From Clostridium sp. CX1 (GTDB taxonomy: Bacteria > Bacillota > Clostridia > Clostridiales > Clostridiaceae), in assembly GCF_025398335.1 (NCBI RefSeq), contig NZ_JAODOO010000001.1, forward strand, positions 1-64,000: a stretch of DNA of 64,000 bases, in the 5' to 3' direction. The position numbers and the translations under genes were made by a program. Below the pieces are notes generated by a model. That model saw only the letters and a program-made list of their open reading frames with translations. It searched no databases and was not told the origin of the DNA. Positions 18,531-27,738 of the stretch are shown piece by piece. Within the stretch, counting starts at the first letter, position 1, and each line of letters starts with the position of its first letter.

Positions 18531-19052
18531 ATGGATACAGTTAACTTGGAAGCTATACTTAATATCTATAAGAGAATACTTGGTGCTAAAGGGGTAAGAG
18601 ATATTAACCAAGATAATATATCGATGTTAGAAAGAGTGACAGGAGCAATAAATTTTACAAAGCATATAGGATTCTTACTAAATATAATTTGCTACATTGA
18701 AAATAGAAAAAATACGATAGAAGAAGATATGGAAAATAATTTGTATAAGCAAAGATGTGATGAAGTTAAATCTGAGAATGATAGACTTATATCACTTAAT
18801 AATGAATTAGAAGAAAAGTTAAAATCAAGGGATAGCTTAATAGAAACTTACAACAAATGTTATGTACAACAAGCAAAATTAAAGAACGGTGAAAAAATAG
18901 CTCGTAGGAATGATGTTACAGCTGAAGATGTTATTAAGTTTAAACAAGAAGGCTTAACGATTGGACAGATAGCCAAAAAGCTTGGTGTTAGTAAATCAAC
19001 AATAAATCGTAGGTCAAAAGAGGGTGAAAATAAAATGGATAAGCAAATATAA
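18531..19052 (+). CDS. Coiled-coil/HTH DNA-binding protein
   Basis: A 173-residue protein. Residues ~60-115 form a charged coiled coil (CDEVKSENDRLISLNNELEEKL). The C-terminus is a helix-turn-helix (AEDVIKFKQEGLTIGQIAKKLGVSKSTINRRSKEG) like those of resolvases. AAAGGAGA precedes the ATG by 11 nt; a GTG three codons earlier is an alternative. The frame continues open for 22 codons after the TAA at 19050 (DSNTLFDNVIDESWD…), so the current stop may be a recent nonsense change. It may bind the dyad repeats immediately upstream. Confidence 0.6.
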   Translation: MDTVNLEAILNIYKRILGAKGVRDINQDNISMLERVTGAINFTKHIGFLLNIICYIENRKNTIEEDMENNLYKQRCDEVKSENDRLISLNNELEEKLKSRDSLIETYNKCYVQQAKLKNGEKIARRNDVTAEDVIKFKQEGLTIGQIAKKLGVSKSTINRRSKEGENKMDKQI

Positions 19053-19140
19053 GACAGTAATACTTTATTTGATAATGTTATAGATGAATCTTGGGATAGC
19101 CGGAAAAATAAAAATGATTAGTTAGTAAGGAGTTAAGAAG

Positions 19141-19551
19141 ATGAATATATTACATAATAAGATTAAGTTGAAATACTGGAGAAGTCTGGAGGATTGCTTA
19201 GATTGTTGGTTTTGCTGGAAAAACATAAATGATAATAATGAGTTATGGCAAATAATTATGTACAATAAAAATCGTGAAACGGTCAATCATATGAAAATTA
19301 CTGAGACACGCAGAGTTAACATTGATACTTCGAGACTTTTTGATGTCAGTTATTTGAGTGATTTTAGATTTTATGCACCTGAAACTAATATATATGAACA
19401 TAAAATTTTGTGGATTGACGATATTATGTGGTTTACATGCTATGATTATAAAGATAAATTACAGCTATATATTAGTATTAATAGTAAAACACTTGAATGC
19501 AATGTTTATACTGAAGTTGATCCAATATTGAACATGATATTAGGGGAATAA
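19141..19551 (+). CDS. Hypothetical protein, 136 aa
   Basis: No family was recognised. The protein is rich in Trp and Tyr, with a DCLDCWFCW segment near residue 18 and no membrane helix. AAGGAG lies 10 nt before the ATG. It follows the coiled-coil/HTH gene by 88 nt and could share its transcript. Confidence 0.55.
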   Translation: MNILHNKIKLKYWRSLEDCLDCWFCWKNINDNNELWQIIMYNKNRETVNHMKITETRRVNIDTSRLFDVSYLSDFRFYAPETNIYEHKILWIDDIMWFTCYDYKDKLQLYISINSKTLECNVYTEVDPILNMILGE

Positions 19552-20159
19552 TTAGTTCAGTATTAAAGAGCACATAGATAAAAGCTAAGCGTTGGTGAAT
19601 TTTGTATATCGTCGACTTAAGGATGCTATTTAGTTGATTCTTAAAGTATAAAGAGTTTATTAAACTTATTAAAAAGCTCTTTTATTTTTTTATAATTACA
19701 AAATCAAATGTTTGTAGGAACATTACATTGCCAGCATTTAAATAGAATTAAGGCTGATTTTTAATAAATGTTGAAAAGGTATAAATTTGTATGTGACTGT
19801 ATGAAAAATCAATAGATACAATGAGTAAATTTAAAGGATACAGAGGTATGTAAAAAATTAAAATTTGAGAAAGTAAAGTTCTAAAACTTAGCTTATACAT
19901 GGTTTTAATGTTATAACAGGAGGATACTTTAAGGACTTCAAAATAAAATTATAGCTATTATGTAAATTTATAAGCTAACAATATTTATACCTTACTGATA
20001 TTATTGTAATTGAATTATACAAATCAGTGAGTTATTAACTTATTCTGGTAAAATATAATATGTGATGTAATTAATTGGGGCAATATGGGAAAATGATATG
20101 AATAAACTTATATTAATCATGTTATGAATCTTTAGGGTGAATTTTCATGTCAAAACATA
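19552..20159. other. Intergenic region with one terminator
   Basis: A near-palindromic AAAGAG…CTCTTTT hairpin at about 19650-19690 followed by T-rich sequence probably ends the transcript of the 136-aa gene. The rest is AT-rich and shows no coding frame with a ribosome site. Confidence 0.5.
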
Positions 20160-20399
20160 TTGAACAAAGGGATAACAACTGAAGCTTTTTCAGCGGTCAT
20201 TAATTTTGTCTTTAAAGAAGTAGGATTTGCACGTATAACTGGACGACATCATGTTGATAATGTAGCCTCTGGACAAGTTATGGAAAAGTGCGGTTTGAAA
20301 TATGAGGGTACTTTAAGAAAGATACACAAAATTAATACTGGTTTACTAGTAGATTGTAAATATTATTCAATGTTGAAGGAAGAATATGAAAATATATGA
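20160..20399 (+). pseudogene. GNAT acetyltransferase, N-terminal truncated
   Basis: The 79 residues match only the C-terminal half of a RimJ/RimL-like GNAT N-acetyltransferase: NKGITTEAFSAVINFVFKE corresponds to the acetyl-CoA-binding loop region, followed by RITGRHHVDNVASGQVMEKCGLKYEGTLR. The N-terminal ~90 residues of the fold are missing and no homologous frame was seen upstream. The only start is a TTG without a good ribosome site. It is most likely a remnant. Confidence 0.75.
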
Positions 20400-20761
20400 A
20401 TTAATATATAAATCTAAATGTATAGATGCTCTTTGCTACGAAAATAGATTTAAGGTCTATTTTAATTGGCGGCTGTGAATTAACTCATGGAACGTTGAAA
20501 ATTGAATAATGTGGTGTTTAATTATAATTTTATTTCTATTCATTTTAATTAGTCTTAATAAATTAGTTAAAAAACATAACGTAATTGCCAATAAGTAATT
20601 CAGAATCGTAATATAAAATGACTTATCAATAATTAATTTGAGTGGGGATAAACTTGAAAATTCAATATGTGGATTATTGGGCGAATTGAAAATATATTAA
20701 TATTGTTTATTTTAATATAAATATATTTTATAATATTAACAAGAGGTGATATTATGCAAAA
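20400..20761. other. Intergenic region upstream of the RHH/ParB-like genes
   Basis: Contains a short AAAATAGA/TCTATTTT hairpin near 20440 and one copy of the TTGAATAATGTGGTG repeat at 20503-20517 (see the repeat entries at 23787 and 24952). GAGGTGAT at 20743-20750 is the ribosome site of the next gene. Nothing else was seen. Confidence 0.45.
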
Positions 20762-20926
20762 ATGAAAAAAAGAAGAAGTTTTAATACTTCTCTTGATGAA
20801 GAATTGCACATTGAGTTAAGAATATTAGCTCTAAGAAAAAAGTTAAAATCATACATTAATAAAAGAAGTGAAGTAATGAAGTATGTTATAAATAAATATA
20901 AAAATAGCATGGAGACAGGTGATTAA
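20762..20926 (+). CDS. Small ribbon-helix-helix-like protein, 54 aa
   Basis: The frame starts MKKRRSFNTSLDEELHIELRIL, a typical beta-strand/helix opening of RHH (CopG/Arc-type) DNA-binding proteins, and ends MKYVINKYKNSMETGD. GAGGTGAT lies 11 nt upstream. An ATG at 20754 opens a 3-codon frame (ATG CAA AAA TGA) that overlaps it, possibly a tiny leader. The stop is one base from the ATG of the first ParB-like gene, so the two are surely co-translated. It could act as the partner of the ParB-like proteins or as an autoregulator. Confidence 0.65.
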   Translation: MKKRRSFNTSLDEELHIELRILALRKKLKSYINKRSEVMKYVINKYKNSMETGD

Positions 20927-20927
20927 A

Positions 20928-22097
20928 ATGATAATAACTGATTTGCCAATTAATAAAATTAAAATTGATGTAAGGTTATGGGAAGTTGACCAGGAACACA
21001 TAACACCTATAGTAGATTCAATAAAGCAGGTAGGCTTAATAAATCCAATTACTGTATTGCAAGATAATGGAGAATATACCCTTATATCCGGTGAACACAG
21101 ATTGAGAGCATACATGGAATTGAAAAAAGAAACAATTCCAGCGCATGTATTTCAAAGAGAATATGACGACATAGAAAAGGATAAAGCAAGATGTATCCTC
21201 ATGGAAGTTGATGAAAATCTAGTAAGACGTTCATCAGATAGATTCGAAGAAAGCTATATGCTATATCAAAGAAAGCAGGCTTACGAGAAGTTATATACTG
21301 AAAGTACACAAATAAATAAAGTAAGTACAAAGGATAAAAACGGAAATGAATCGGTTATCCCTGAGCAAGGACAACCAGAAGTGCCAAAATCATTTATTCA
21401 AGATACAGTAGAAAAAACAGGTATTAAAAGAAAATCTATATCAAGAAGAATAAAAATAGCAGAACGTATGAATGAAGAAGATGGTAGGAGAGCTGATTCA
21501 TTAAATGTCCCAATATTAACTTTAGAGGATTTAACAGTAGGAGAACCTGAATCAAAAGCTAATGAAAATGAAGAAGTTGTAAAAGATGTTAGTAAAATTA
21601 AAGATGCAGTTAAGATTCATATAGATACTATGGAAGAAATAACTCCATATTTCTTAAGTGAAAGAGAAACTGAACAAACATCAGCAGAAAGAAGAAATGG
21701 ATTTTTCAATGCCAGTTATAAAAAATTTAAAAAAGAAATAGAAGCAGTAGAAAAAAAATATCAAAAAAACAAACCATTAGAATTTGCAAATGGATTAAGA
21801 GAAAAAATATTAAATGAGTATCTTCCTGAGTATTTGAATCCAGATACTGGAGAAGTGATTGGAGAAGAGCCACAATGCACTTATGAAAAGACAGATAACA
21901 TTTTAATATGTGATTCTGTTTATGCTGCCAAATTCCCAGAAGTGTGCAATAGATTTATGACTATAAAGATAAATGATGAAGCTGATTTTGAAATGACAAA
22001 CAGAATAGTTAATACATTTGGACAAGATATTAAAATAGCCATAATTTGTCTGGATGCTAATATATTCAGCAACTATATAAATTATAAAAACAATTAG
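20928..22097 (+). CDS. ParB/Spo0J-like protein
   Basis: A 389-residue protein. The N-terminal ParB nuclease-like domain is clear: HITPIVDSIKQVGLINPITVLQDNGEYTLISGEHRLRAYMEL, with GEHR in place of the usual GERR CTP-binding motif. A middle helical region contains an HTH-like segment (SFIQDTVEKTGIKRKSISRRIKIAERM), and a long acidic C-terminal part follows. AGGTGATT lies just before the ATG. It probably acts in partition or replication control of the element. No ParA ATPase gene is adjacent. Confidence 0.75.
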   Translation: MIITDLPINKIKIDVRLWEVDQEHITPIVDSIKQVGLINPITVLQDNGEYTLISGEHRLRAYMELKKETIPAHVFQREYDDIEKDKARCILMEVDENLVRRSSDRFEESYMLYQRKQAYEKLYTESTQINKVSTKDKNGNESVIPEQGQPEVPKSFIQDTVEKTGIKRKSISRRIKIAERMNEEDGRRADSLNVPILTLEDLTVGEPESKANENEEVVKDVSKIKDAVKIHIDTMEEITPYFLSERETEQTSAERRNGFFNASYKKFKKEIEAVEKKYQKNKPLEFANGLREKILNEYLPEYLNPDTGEVIGEEPQCTYEKTDNILICDSVYAAKFPEVCNRFMTIKINDEADFEMTNRIVNTFGQDIKIAIICLDANIFSNYINYKNN

Positions 22098-22113
22098 AGG
22101 ATAGGAGAAAAAA

Positions 22114-23178
22114 ATGTTTAAAAAAAGAAATTTTAAAGTATCGGATGAAACAATAAGGATTAAAGACATTATAGCAGGGGAGAGAACACATAAGAATCAA
22201 CAAATAATTTTGTCACTAATGGAGAGTATTGAAGCAAATGGATTGATAAATCCTGTAACTGTTGAAAGAACAGCCGATGGAGTAATCAACTTAATAGCAG
22301 GATATCACAGAACTTGTGCTTATAAAGGTTTAGGATATACGGAAATACCTGCAAGAGTAATAGCATACAATAAGGATGTCACAAAGGTAGAAAGAGAATT
22401 AACAAATGCAATCCTAAAAGGTGAAGAAGATATAATCAGAAAAGTTTTGACTCCATATCAGTTAGCAAAAGAAATAATTGCTCTTGAAGATGCTTATATA
22501 AAAAAATATCCTGATTACAAAATCGATCCTCAGAAATACATAGAAATATATAAGCAAAAAATAGAAGCAAGAGATAGAGCTAGGTTACAAGCTAAAGCAG
22601 CGGAAACAAAGTCTGATAAGGAAATGTTTGAAAAGATTGCACACAATGCTCAACTAGATGTAGAAAAGTTTGTTCCTCCAATGGAAAAATTAATAGGAAC
22701 TAACAATTTAACACCTAAGAAAGTTGAATTAGTTGAAAAACTTGCAGATTTAGAAAAGAAAAACAGAGGTATCATAAATGTTTTAGAACAGGATAAGGTT
22801 TCACAGACACAACTTACAAGAGTTGTAGACAAGCTATCCACACCCGAAGTTGCTGATGATTATAATAATTATAATTCACAGGACAGAAAGCAGCTATTAA
22901 GGGAGCTTGAAACTCAGAGCAAGATTGAAAACATAGATATGCCGAATGTAAAAGTTAATGATGGTATAATTGAGATTGGTAAGAACAAGATTCACTGTAT
23001 AGCAAGACATGATATGCTACACTTGGTACAAGAAAACAAGTACAACATGAAGTTTCACGTAACAAGTGAAAAGCAATTCGACTCAGTTATCAAGGCAATG
23101 ACATTGGAACATTTCACTGGATTGATGGTTTTCTTTGATGATGAATGTTTTAGGGTATTTGCTGACAACTTAAAATAA
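22114..23178 (+). CDS. Second ParB N-domain protein
   Basis: A 354-residue protein. Residues ~10-90 form a ParB N-terminal domain (ILSLMESIEANGLINPVTVERT, then LIAGYHRTCAYKGLGYTEIPARV), with GYHR replacing GERR. The centre is helical with Lys/Glu-rich sequence. The C-terminal ~60 residues form a small alpha/beta domain (IEIGKNKIHCIARHDMLHLV). It follows the first ParB-like gene by 16 nt with AGGATAGGAG before the ATG, so the two belong to one operon. The domain pairing is diverged enough that they are not simple duplicates. Confidence 0.7.
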   Translation: MFKKRNFKVSDETIRIKDIIAGERTHKNQQIILSLMESIEANGLINPVTVERTADGVINLIAGYHRTCAYKGLGYTEIPARVIAYNKDVTKVERELTNAILKGEEDIIRKVLTPYQLAKEIIALEDAYIKKYPDYKIDPQKYIEIYKQKIEARDRARLQAKAAETKSDKEMFEKIAHNAQLDVEKFVPPMEKLIGTNNLTPKKVELVEKLADLEKKNRGIINVLEQDKVSQTQLTRVVDKLSTPEVADDYNNYNSQDRKQLLRELETQSKIENIDMPNVKVNDGIIEIGKNKIHCIARHDMLHLVQENKYNMKFHVTSEKQFDSVIKAMTLEHFTGLMVFFDDECFRVFADNLK

Positions 23179-23188
23179 GCAATCAAGA

Positions 23189-23226
23189 ATCCGTATATTC
23201 AAATCAGAATATGCGGATATTTTTTA
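23189..23226 (+). terminator. Terminator of the ParB-like operon
   Basis: ATCCGTATATTC pairs with GAATATGCGGAT (one mismatch), then ATTTTTTAT. Confidence 0.85.
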
Positions 23227-23282
23227 TATATTTTTTAGAAGTTATGTCCCCTTGCAAACAATAAATTTGAGGGGAAATTTGT

Positions 23283-23603
23283 ATGTATAAAGTTACAGAT
23301 ATTACAGGAGAAGTGTTAACTTTAGATAGGGAAGGATTTAAGGATTATTTAGTAGAAGCTCTTATGAACAGAAGGGCACAGAAAGAGGATATTGAGGAAA
23401 TAGAAAGCGATATAAGCGAGATAGTGAATAACGAAACATATACTGTAACTTTTGATAGGAAACAAGTTTTTACTCTAATCAAAGAAAATTTAAAAGAATT
23501 TTATGAAACTGTAAGTTTAACTGCAAGAGTTGGTTTCTTTGTTAAAGCTGAAGATAAAGGAAAAGTAGAAAATGCTGTATTTGATGATATAGAAGAAATA
23601 TAA
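23283..23603 (+). CDS. Hypothetical protein, 106 aa
   Basis: No family was recognised. It is acidic and predicted soluble (MYKVTDITGEVLTLDREGFKDYL…), with no Cys. GAGGGGAAATTT precedes the ATG. It lies after the ParB-like operon terminator and so has its own promoter. Confidence 0.55.
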   Translation: MYKVTDITGEVLTLDREGFKDYLVEALMNRRAQKEDIEEIESDISEIVNNETYTVTFDRKQVFTLIKENLKEFYETVSLTARVGFFVKAEDKGKVENAVFDDIEEI

Positions 23604-23786
23604 CTTATTTTGGAGGATGGTAGTGCATTAGAAATATTAGAAATAAATTGGTATTTGATTAATAGTGCAAGGAGTGGAAATGTAAGTCAACTAAATGTCA
23701 GAGATTTTGAAAGATATATATGTGCATACTGAAAAAATGTGACATAACTATTAAAATTGGAAATATGAATGAGGATCTTTGAGAAC

Positions 23787-23800
23787 TGAATAATGCGGTG
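23787..23800 (+). repeat. 14-bp repeat, left copy
   Basis: TGAATAATGCGGTG here is exactly inverted at 24952-24965 on the other side of the MerR gene, and found with one change at 20504-20517. Confidence 0.6.
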
Positions 23801-23859
23801 AGTAATTTTTGTGATTTAAAATGATTTTAATTCTACTAAGTTAGATATTAAAAAAGGCA

Positions 23860-23890
23860 TTGACATGTACCCTACAGACACCATTAGTAT
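23860..23890 (+). promoter_or_regulatory. MerR-type promoter with 19-bp spacer
   Basis: TTGACA at 23860-23865 and TAGTAT at 23885-23890 are 19 bp apart. Spacers of 19-20 bp are the mark of promoters activated by MerR regulators, which untwist the DNA. The start of the merR-like gene lies 47 nt downstream, so autoregulation is likely. Confidence 0.65.
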
Positions 23891-23937
23891 AAAACTAAAG
23901 AATTGAAAGTTTATAAAGTTTATAGGAGGCATACAAT

Positions 23938-24840
23938 ATGAATATTAAGATTGCATCAGAGAAAACTGGTTTAACAAAGAAGGCGATTAAATACTATGAG
24001 AGTGAGGGGTTAATTAGCCCTTTAAAAAGATGTGAAAATAATTATAGGGAATATTCAGATGATGATATTGTTAAGCTGAATTTAATTGGAGCACTGAGAG
24101 CTTTAGATATACCAATTTTAGATATAAAAGATGTGATTGCAGGTAAAAAAAGTTTTCAAGAAATTTTAATGGAGTCTCTAACAAAAATAAATGAAAATAT
24201 AAATCACCTGGAAAAAAGTAAATTGATCATTACAAGTCTTATAGAAAATAATTTAGGTAATTACAAAGCATCAGGAGAACAAATTAGAAAACTAAGAGAA
24301 ACATTAGAGCTATCTAGAGATGGTAAAAAAGAATTTATATCAGAGAACTTACTTAGAATATTTCCAGGAAACTTTGGACAGTTTATTGTTGCTATGTATG
24401 AACCATTTTTAAGGATCACAATTGATAATGATGAAAAAAAGAAAATATGGCTAAGACTTGTGGAATTTTTAGATTCTGCAGATGAAATAGATGAAGATAC
24501 TTTAATAATAGAAAAAATTAATAAATCAGGTGCTGATGAGTTAGATGGATTAAAAAAAATGATGAATGATCAAATTAAAAACTCATTAAATTGTTATGAG
24601 AACGTTAAGGATAGCATGATAAATGATCAAATTCAATTAACAAAGTCTTTAAAAGAAAATGAAGAAACTAAAGATAAATTTATTAAAGATGCTGAATTAG
24701 CAAAACAACTAAACAAGATAATTTATCCAATTCAAGAAGATTTTGAGGAATATTTATGTATACTTAATGAAGATTATAGAAAATACAAAGAAAATACAAA
24801 GAAAATACAACTAAGATGTTGTCTGATGTTAATAAAGTAG
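23938..24840 (+). CDS. MerR-family regulator, C-terminus frameshifted
   Basis: A regulator of 300 residues. The N-terminus is a standard MerR winged helix (KIASEKTGLTKKAIKYYESEGLISPLKR…NYREYSDDDIVKL), followed by the dimerisation helix and a large ~200-residue ligand-sensing region. AGGAGG precedes the ATG. Near 24775-24815 the 8-mer GAAAATAC occurs three times with an 11-nt period. Removing one 11-nt unit restores a frame ending NKVVKDKLRYTSNELIQAFNQEN with a stop at 24900-24902. The present frame instead ends QLRCCLMLIK. So the last ~30 residues have been lost by slippage. Confidence 0.8.
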   Translation: MNIKIASEKTGLTKKAIKYYESEGLISPLKRCENNYREYSDDDIVKLNLIGALRALDIPILDIKDVIAGKKSFQEILMESLTKINENINHLEKSKLIITSLIENNLGNYKASGEQIRKLRETLELSRDGKKEFISENLLRIFPGNFGQFIVAMYEPFLRITIDNDEKKKIWLRLVEFLDSADEIDEDTLIIEKINKSGADELDGLKKMMNDQIKNSLNCYENVKDSMINDQIQLTKSLKENEETKDKFIKDAELAKQLNKIIYPIQEDFEEYLCILNEDYRKYKENTKKIQLRCCLMLIK

Positions 24841-25742
24841 TAAAAGATAAACTAAGATATACATCAAATGAATTAATACAAGCATTTAATCAAGAAAATT
24901 AGAATACACTTTTTTATTTAGTATTACAATTGAAAAAGTAATTTATCTGAACACCGCATTATTCAAAAATTAAGTTGATACATTAAAAAGTTAATATATA
25001 CTTTATTTATAATTATTGTCGTATCATAGAAAAACCATTTAATAGATGAACAAGCTATTAAATAGCAAATAAGTATGCTGCATTAATCCTAATATAAAAA
25101 TATATTGGGTAGATACAGTTGATACATGTCATTGAAAGAATTTTGTTAAATGATTTAAATAAGTTATTTTATTAAAAATAAAAGAGAGTACTTTCAATTA
25201 ATATATTGTGGGTACTTTTTTTGTATGTAATATTATGGATGATAATTGAATTTTGTGAATTTGAATTTATGTAAAATAGTGATTTAACGAGTTTAGAGTG
25301 GGTTTAAATTAATTAATAATATGTTTTGGAGTATAAGTATGTCGATATATAAAAATTGACTAAAACAAGCCGAAATGAGTTTAAATGAGGTTGTGTTATA
25401 TGTTAAAAAAATGTAAAAATAAAATATGAAAAAGTTGAATTTTGTATATTTTTATAAAAAGGTAATACGAAAGAACATATCTAAATTAGATTGAGTGTTT
25501 GAAAAAACAATATACACTTCACAAATTAATAACTGTAGAAGTTTATAAGTTATAGATGTTATATACTTATAAGAATAATTACAATAGCTGTAATAGATAA
25601 AATTTTTAACTTATAAAAACTACAGCAACATTATATGAAAAGAGAGTATAAGTGTTCAATATCATATTATATTAATATCTCTACCTGTTATATAGCATTT
25701 AATAGAAATAATATCAACAAAATATAACTGGAGGGAAAAATT
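24841..25742. other. ~900-nt region, largely non-coding
   Basis: The first 62 nt are the displaced end of the MerR gene. The inverted 14-bp repeat lies at 24952-24965. A weak terminator-like hairpin (AGTAC…GTACT then TTTTTTT) lies near 25184-25224. The remainder is very AT-rich with no coding frame of note, up to GGAGGG before the gene at 25743. Confidence 0.5.
24952..24965 (-). repeat. 14-bp repeat, inverted right copy
   Basis: CACCGCATTATTCA is the exact reverse complement of 23787-23800. The repeats bracket the MerR gene and its promoter. Confidence 0.6.
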
Positions 25743-26324
25743 ATGGTGACGAAAGAATCAATCTACAAAGAAATTATTAAATATAAGTTTATGGAAGCAG
25801 CAGCTAAAGCTATAAGCCTTGTGGCTGGTTGTTTAAGTTGTAATAAGCTTATTCCTAATAATCATTATACTGTTCCTAGTGAGATAGCTTCTGATGATGT
25901 CATTGAAATATTTAGTAATTATTCATCTCTTCCTTGGGATGACTTTGAAGATCTTATTAATATTAGGGAGTATCCATGTATGCAAGAAGGATTTTTAGGA
26001 ATGTATTCAGAATTAGATGTCTATGGCTCGTTAATTATATATATTAAATATCTATACTTAAGCATATTAGAGGGAACAGAAGTTGTATGCATTGATTATG
26101 GTTCTGATGATTACATTAGTAATTCTTTTTTATTTATAAAGGATGGGATACTTTATAGCATCTCCTTTCAAATAATGTATAATTTAAGAAACTGTAATTT
26201 TGTAAATACAACAATTGAAGCATATGATGCTATCAATTCAGAAGTAGCAAAAGAATATTACAAAGAGCTTGAACGCTATCAATATATAGCAGAGTATTTC
26301 TATGAGGAAAATTATATTTTATAG
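25743..26324 (+). CDS. Hypothetical protein, 193 aa
   Basis: No family was recognised. It is acidic, rich in Tyr and Ile, with a GCLSCNKL segment near residue 30. It reads like a small immunity or accessory protein, but this is only an impression. GGAGGG lies 9 nt before the ATG. It is isolated between long non-coding stretches. Confidence 0.55.
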   Translation: MVTKESIYKEIIKYKFMEAAAKAISLVAGCLSCNKLIPNNHYTVPSEIASDDVIEIFSNYSSLPWDDFEDLINIREYPCMQEGFLGMYSELDVYGSLIIYIKYLYLSILEGTEVVCIDYGSDDYISNSFLFIKDGILYSISFQIMYNLRNCNFVNTTIEAYDAINSEVAKEYYKELERYQYIAEYFYEENYIL

Positions 26325-26934
26325 ATTATGTTTATTGGAAGAAAATGTGTAGATGAAGTAGTAAAGGAAAAATAATTATAAACTGTATATACACTTGATA
26401 GCTTTAAAACTAATTTAGAAACAGTTCTTGATTTTTTAAAAATAATTGAGGATATCAGCACTGAGTGATAGTAATCAAATATTTGTAAGAGCATTACCCT
26501 ACCAGCATTTCAATAAAATTGAGTCTAAATTTGATTCTGATTAAATAGTGGAATGGCTAAAGTTGCCTACTACTACTATTAAGGAGGCAGTAAGTATCTG
26601 TATATCAAATTGAACATTTATTTAGGTTAGTTAGTTGTGGTGAAATAAATACTTATAGAATTATTAAAAGACTATTTGAAATGTAAGCTTACAGTTCAGA
26701 TAGTCTTTATTATTTATAGATTATCTGTAATAAGACGTACTGAGATTATAGAAATATGTGAGTTAAACAGTAAGTAAATATTAAAAAGTAAAGAATGTAT
26801 TGAAATTGTTTAGATTTAATAATTACAAAAATTTTTTATAATTTTAACGAGTTGACTATTGAATTTTGTTTCAGGTTATATTACCATCTTTCACCAAGAT
26901 AAACTTTGAGATTAAAAGAAAAGGGTGTGAGAAT
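26325..26934. other. Gene-poor region with coding scraps
   Basis: Short fragments without starts occur near 26330-26380 and 26395-26468 (…SFKTNLETVLDFLKIIEDIS…), each broken by stops. A weak hairpin (TTCAGATAGTCTTT after AAAGACTATTTGAA) lies near 26668-26712 and may terminate transcription. No intact gene was seen. Confidence 0.45.
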
Positions 26935-27246
26935 ATGTTTCAGAATGACAGGTATATGACTTGTGGAATCAAGGAGAAAATCAATGAAAAGAATCCACTA
27001 ACTTTTTTATTATTATGGGACTTGATTGATAACATGGACATTGCTGAAAATGAAAAAGACTATCTGCAAATATTTGTACTGCGTGCTAAGTTTGGTAAGA
27101 AAAATATGCAGGAGGTGGAACATACACAAGAAAAACCACCATGCAAGAAAATTCATAGGTACTATACAGAAAAGCCTGTAGATGCAAAAATTTATGTAAT
27201 TGATAGTCGAGACTATAGTACCATGATGCTTACAGAAGAGTATTAA
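26935..27246 (+). CDS. DUF960 family protein
   Basis: A 103-residue protein with the DUF960 pattern: NDRYMTCGIKEKI at the start, LLLWDLIDNM, DYLQIFVLRA, the EHTQEKPP segment and the C-terminal KIYVIDSRDYSTMMLTEEY. The family is common in Firmicute plasmids and integrative elements; its function is unknown. The frame is open 23 codons upstream, but AAAGGGTGTGAGA precedes the ATG at 26935, where family alignment begins. Confidence 0.85.
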   Translation: MFQNDRYMTCGIKEKINEKNPLTFLLLWDLIDNMDIAENEKDYLQIFVLRAKFGKKNMQEVEHTQEKPPCKKIHRYYTEKPVDAKIYVIDSRDYSTMMLTEEY

Positions 27247-27296
27247 TCTTAATAAGGTGTTAAGGCAAGGAGCAATTGAGAAAGGAAGAATACTAT

Positions 27297-27665
27297 ATGA
27301 GAAAAAAGAAAGTACTCCTAAATAAAGAGCAAGTTCTACAGCTTTTGAAAGACATGAAGAATAACAGCATACTGGATAATGTCAGAGTCGGTTTAGCAGG
27401 TTCATTTGCACGAGGCAAAAACAAAAAGTCAAGTGATATAAACATTGTAATTTCTTATTTGGAGGAGTTAGATGATTTGAAAATCTTTGAGTACATCTGC
27501 AATTATATGACATCTAATAGTGATTATAAAATAGATATTCTTCATTTAGAATCAATAGCTAAAGAAGATGAAATGATGGATAACATAGTGAAATCAATAG
27601 GATTACCTAAAAATGAGTATAGCGCATATAAAAATATACTAAAAGAGGTTATTTGGATTGAATAG
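27297..27665 (+). CDS. Minimal nucleotidyltransferase (MNT-like) protein
   Basis: A 122-residue protein with the nucleotidyltransferase signature GSFARGKNKKSSDINIVI. The second acidic position is Asn rather than Asp (DxN for DxD), and KIDIL supplies the third Asp. Members either transfer nucleotides as stand-alone enzymes or act as the antitoxin of HEPN/MNT pairs. No HEPN gene is adjacent; a HEPN-like gene lies 13 kb away at 40666. AAAGGAAG precedes the ATG at 27297. Confidence 0.7.
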   Translation: MRKKKVLLNKEQVLQLLKDMKNNSILDNVRVGLAGSFARGKNKKSSDINIVISYLEELDDLKIFEYICNYMTSNSDYKIDILHLESIAKEDEMMDNIVKSIGLPKNEYSAYKNILKEVIWIE

Positions 27666-27738
27666 CATAAATTATACGAACAGATGAAAAAGTCATTTTA
27701 TTATGAAAGGAAAGTTTATAAGAAAGGTGGGCATTAAA

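Larger units (their letters stand above)
23604..23937. other. Upstream region of the MerR gene
   Basis: Contains one copy of a 14-bp repeat at 23787-23800 and a MerR-type promoter at 23860-23890, each annotated separately. No gene was seen. Confidence 0.5.
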
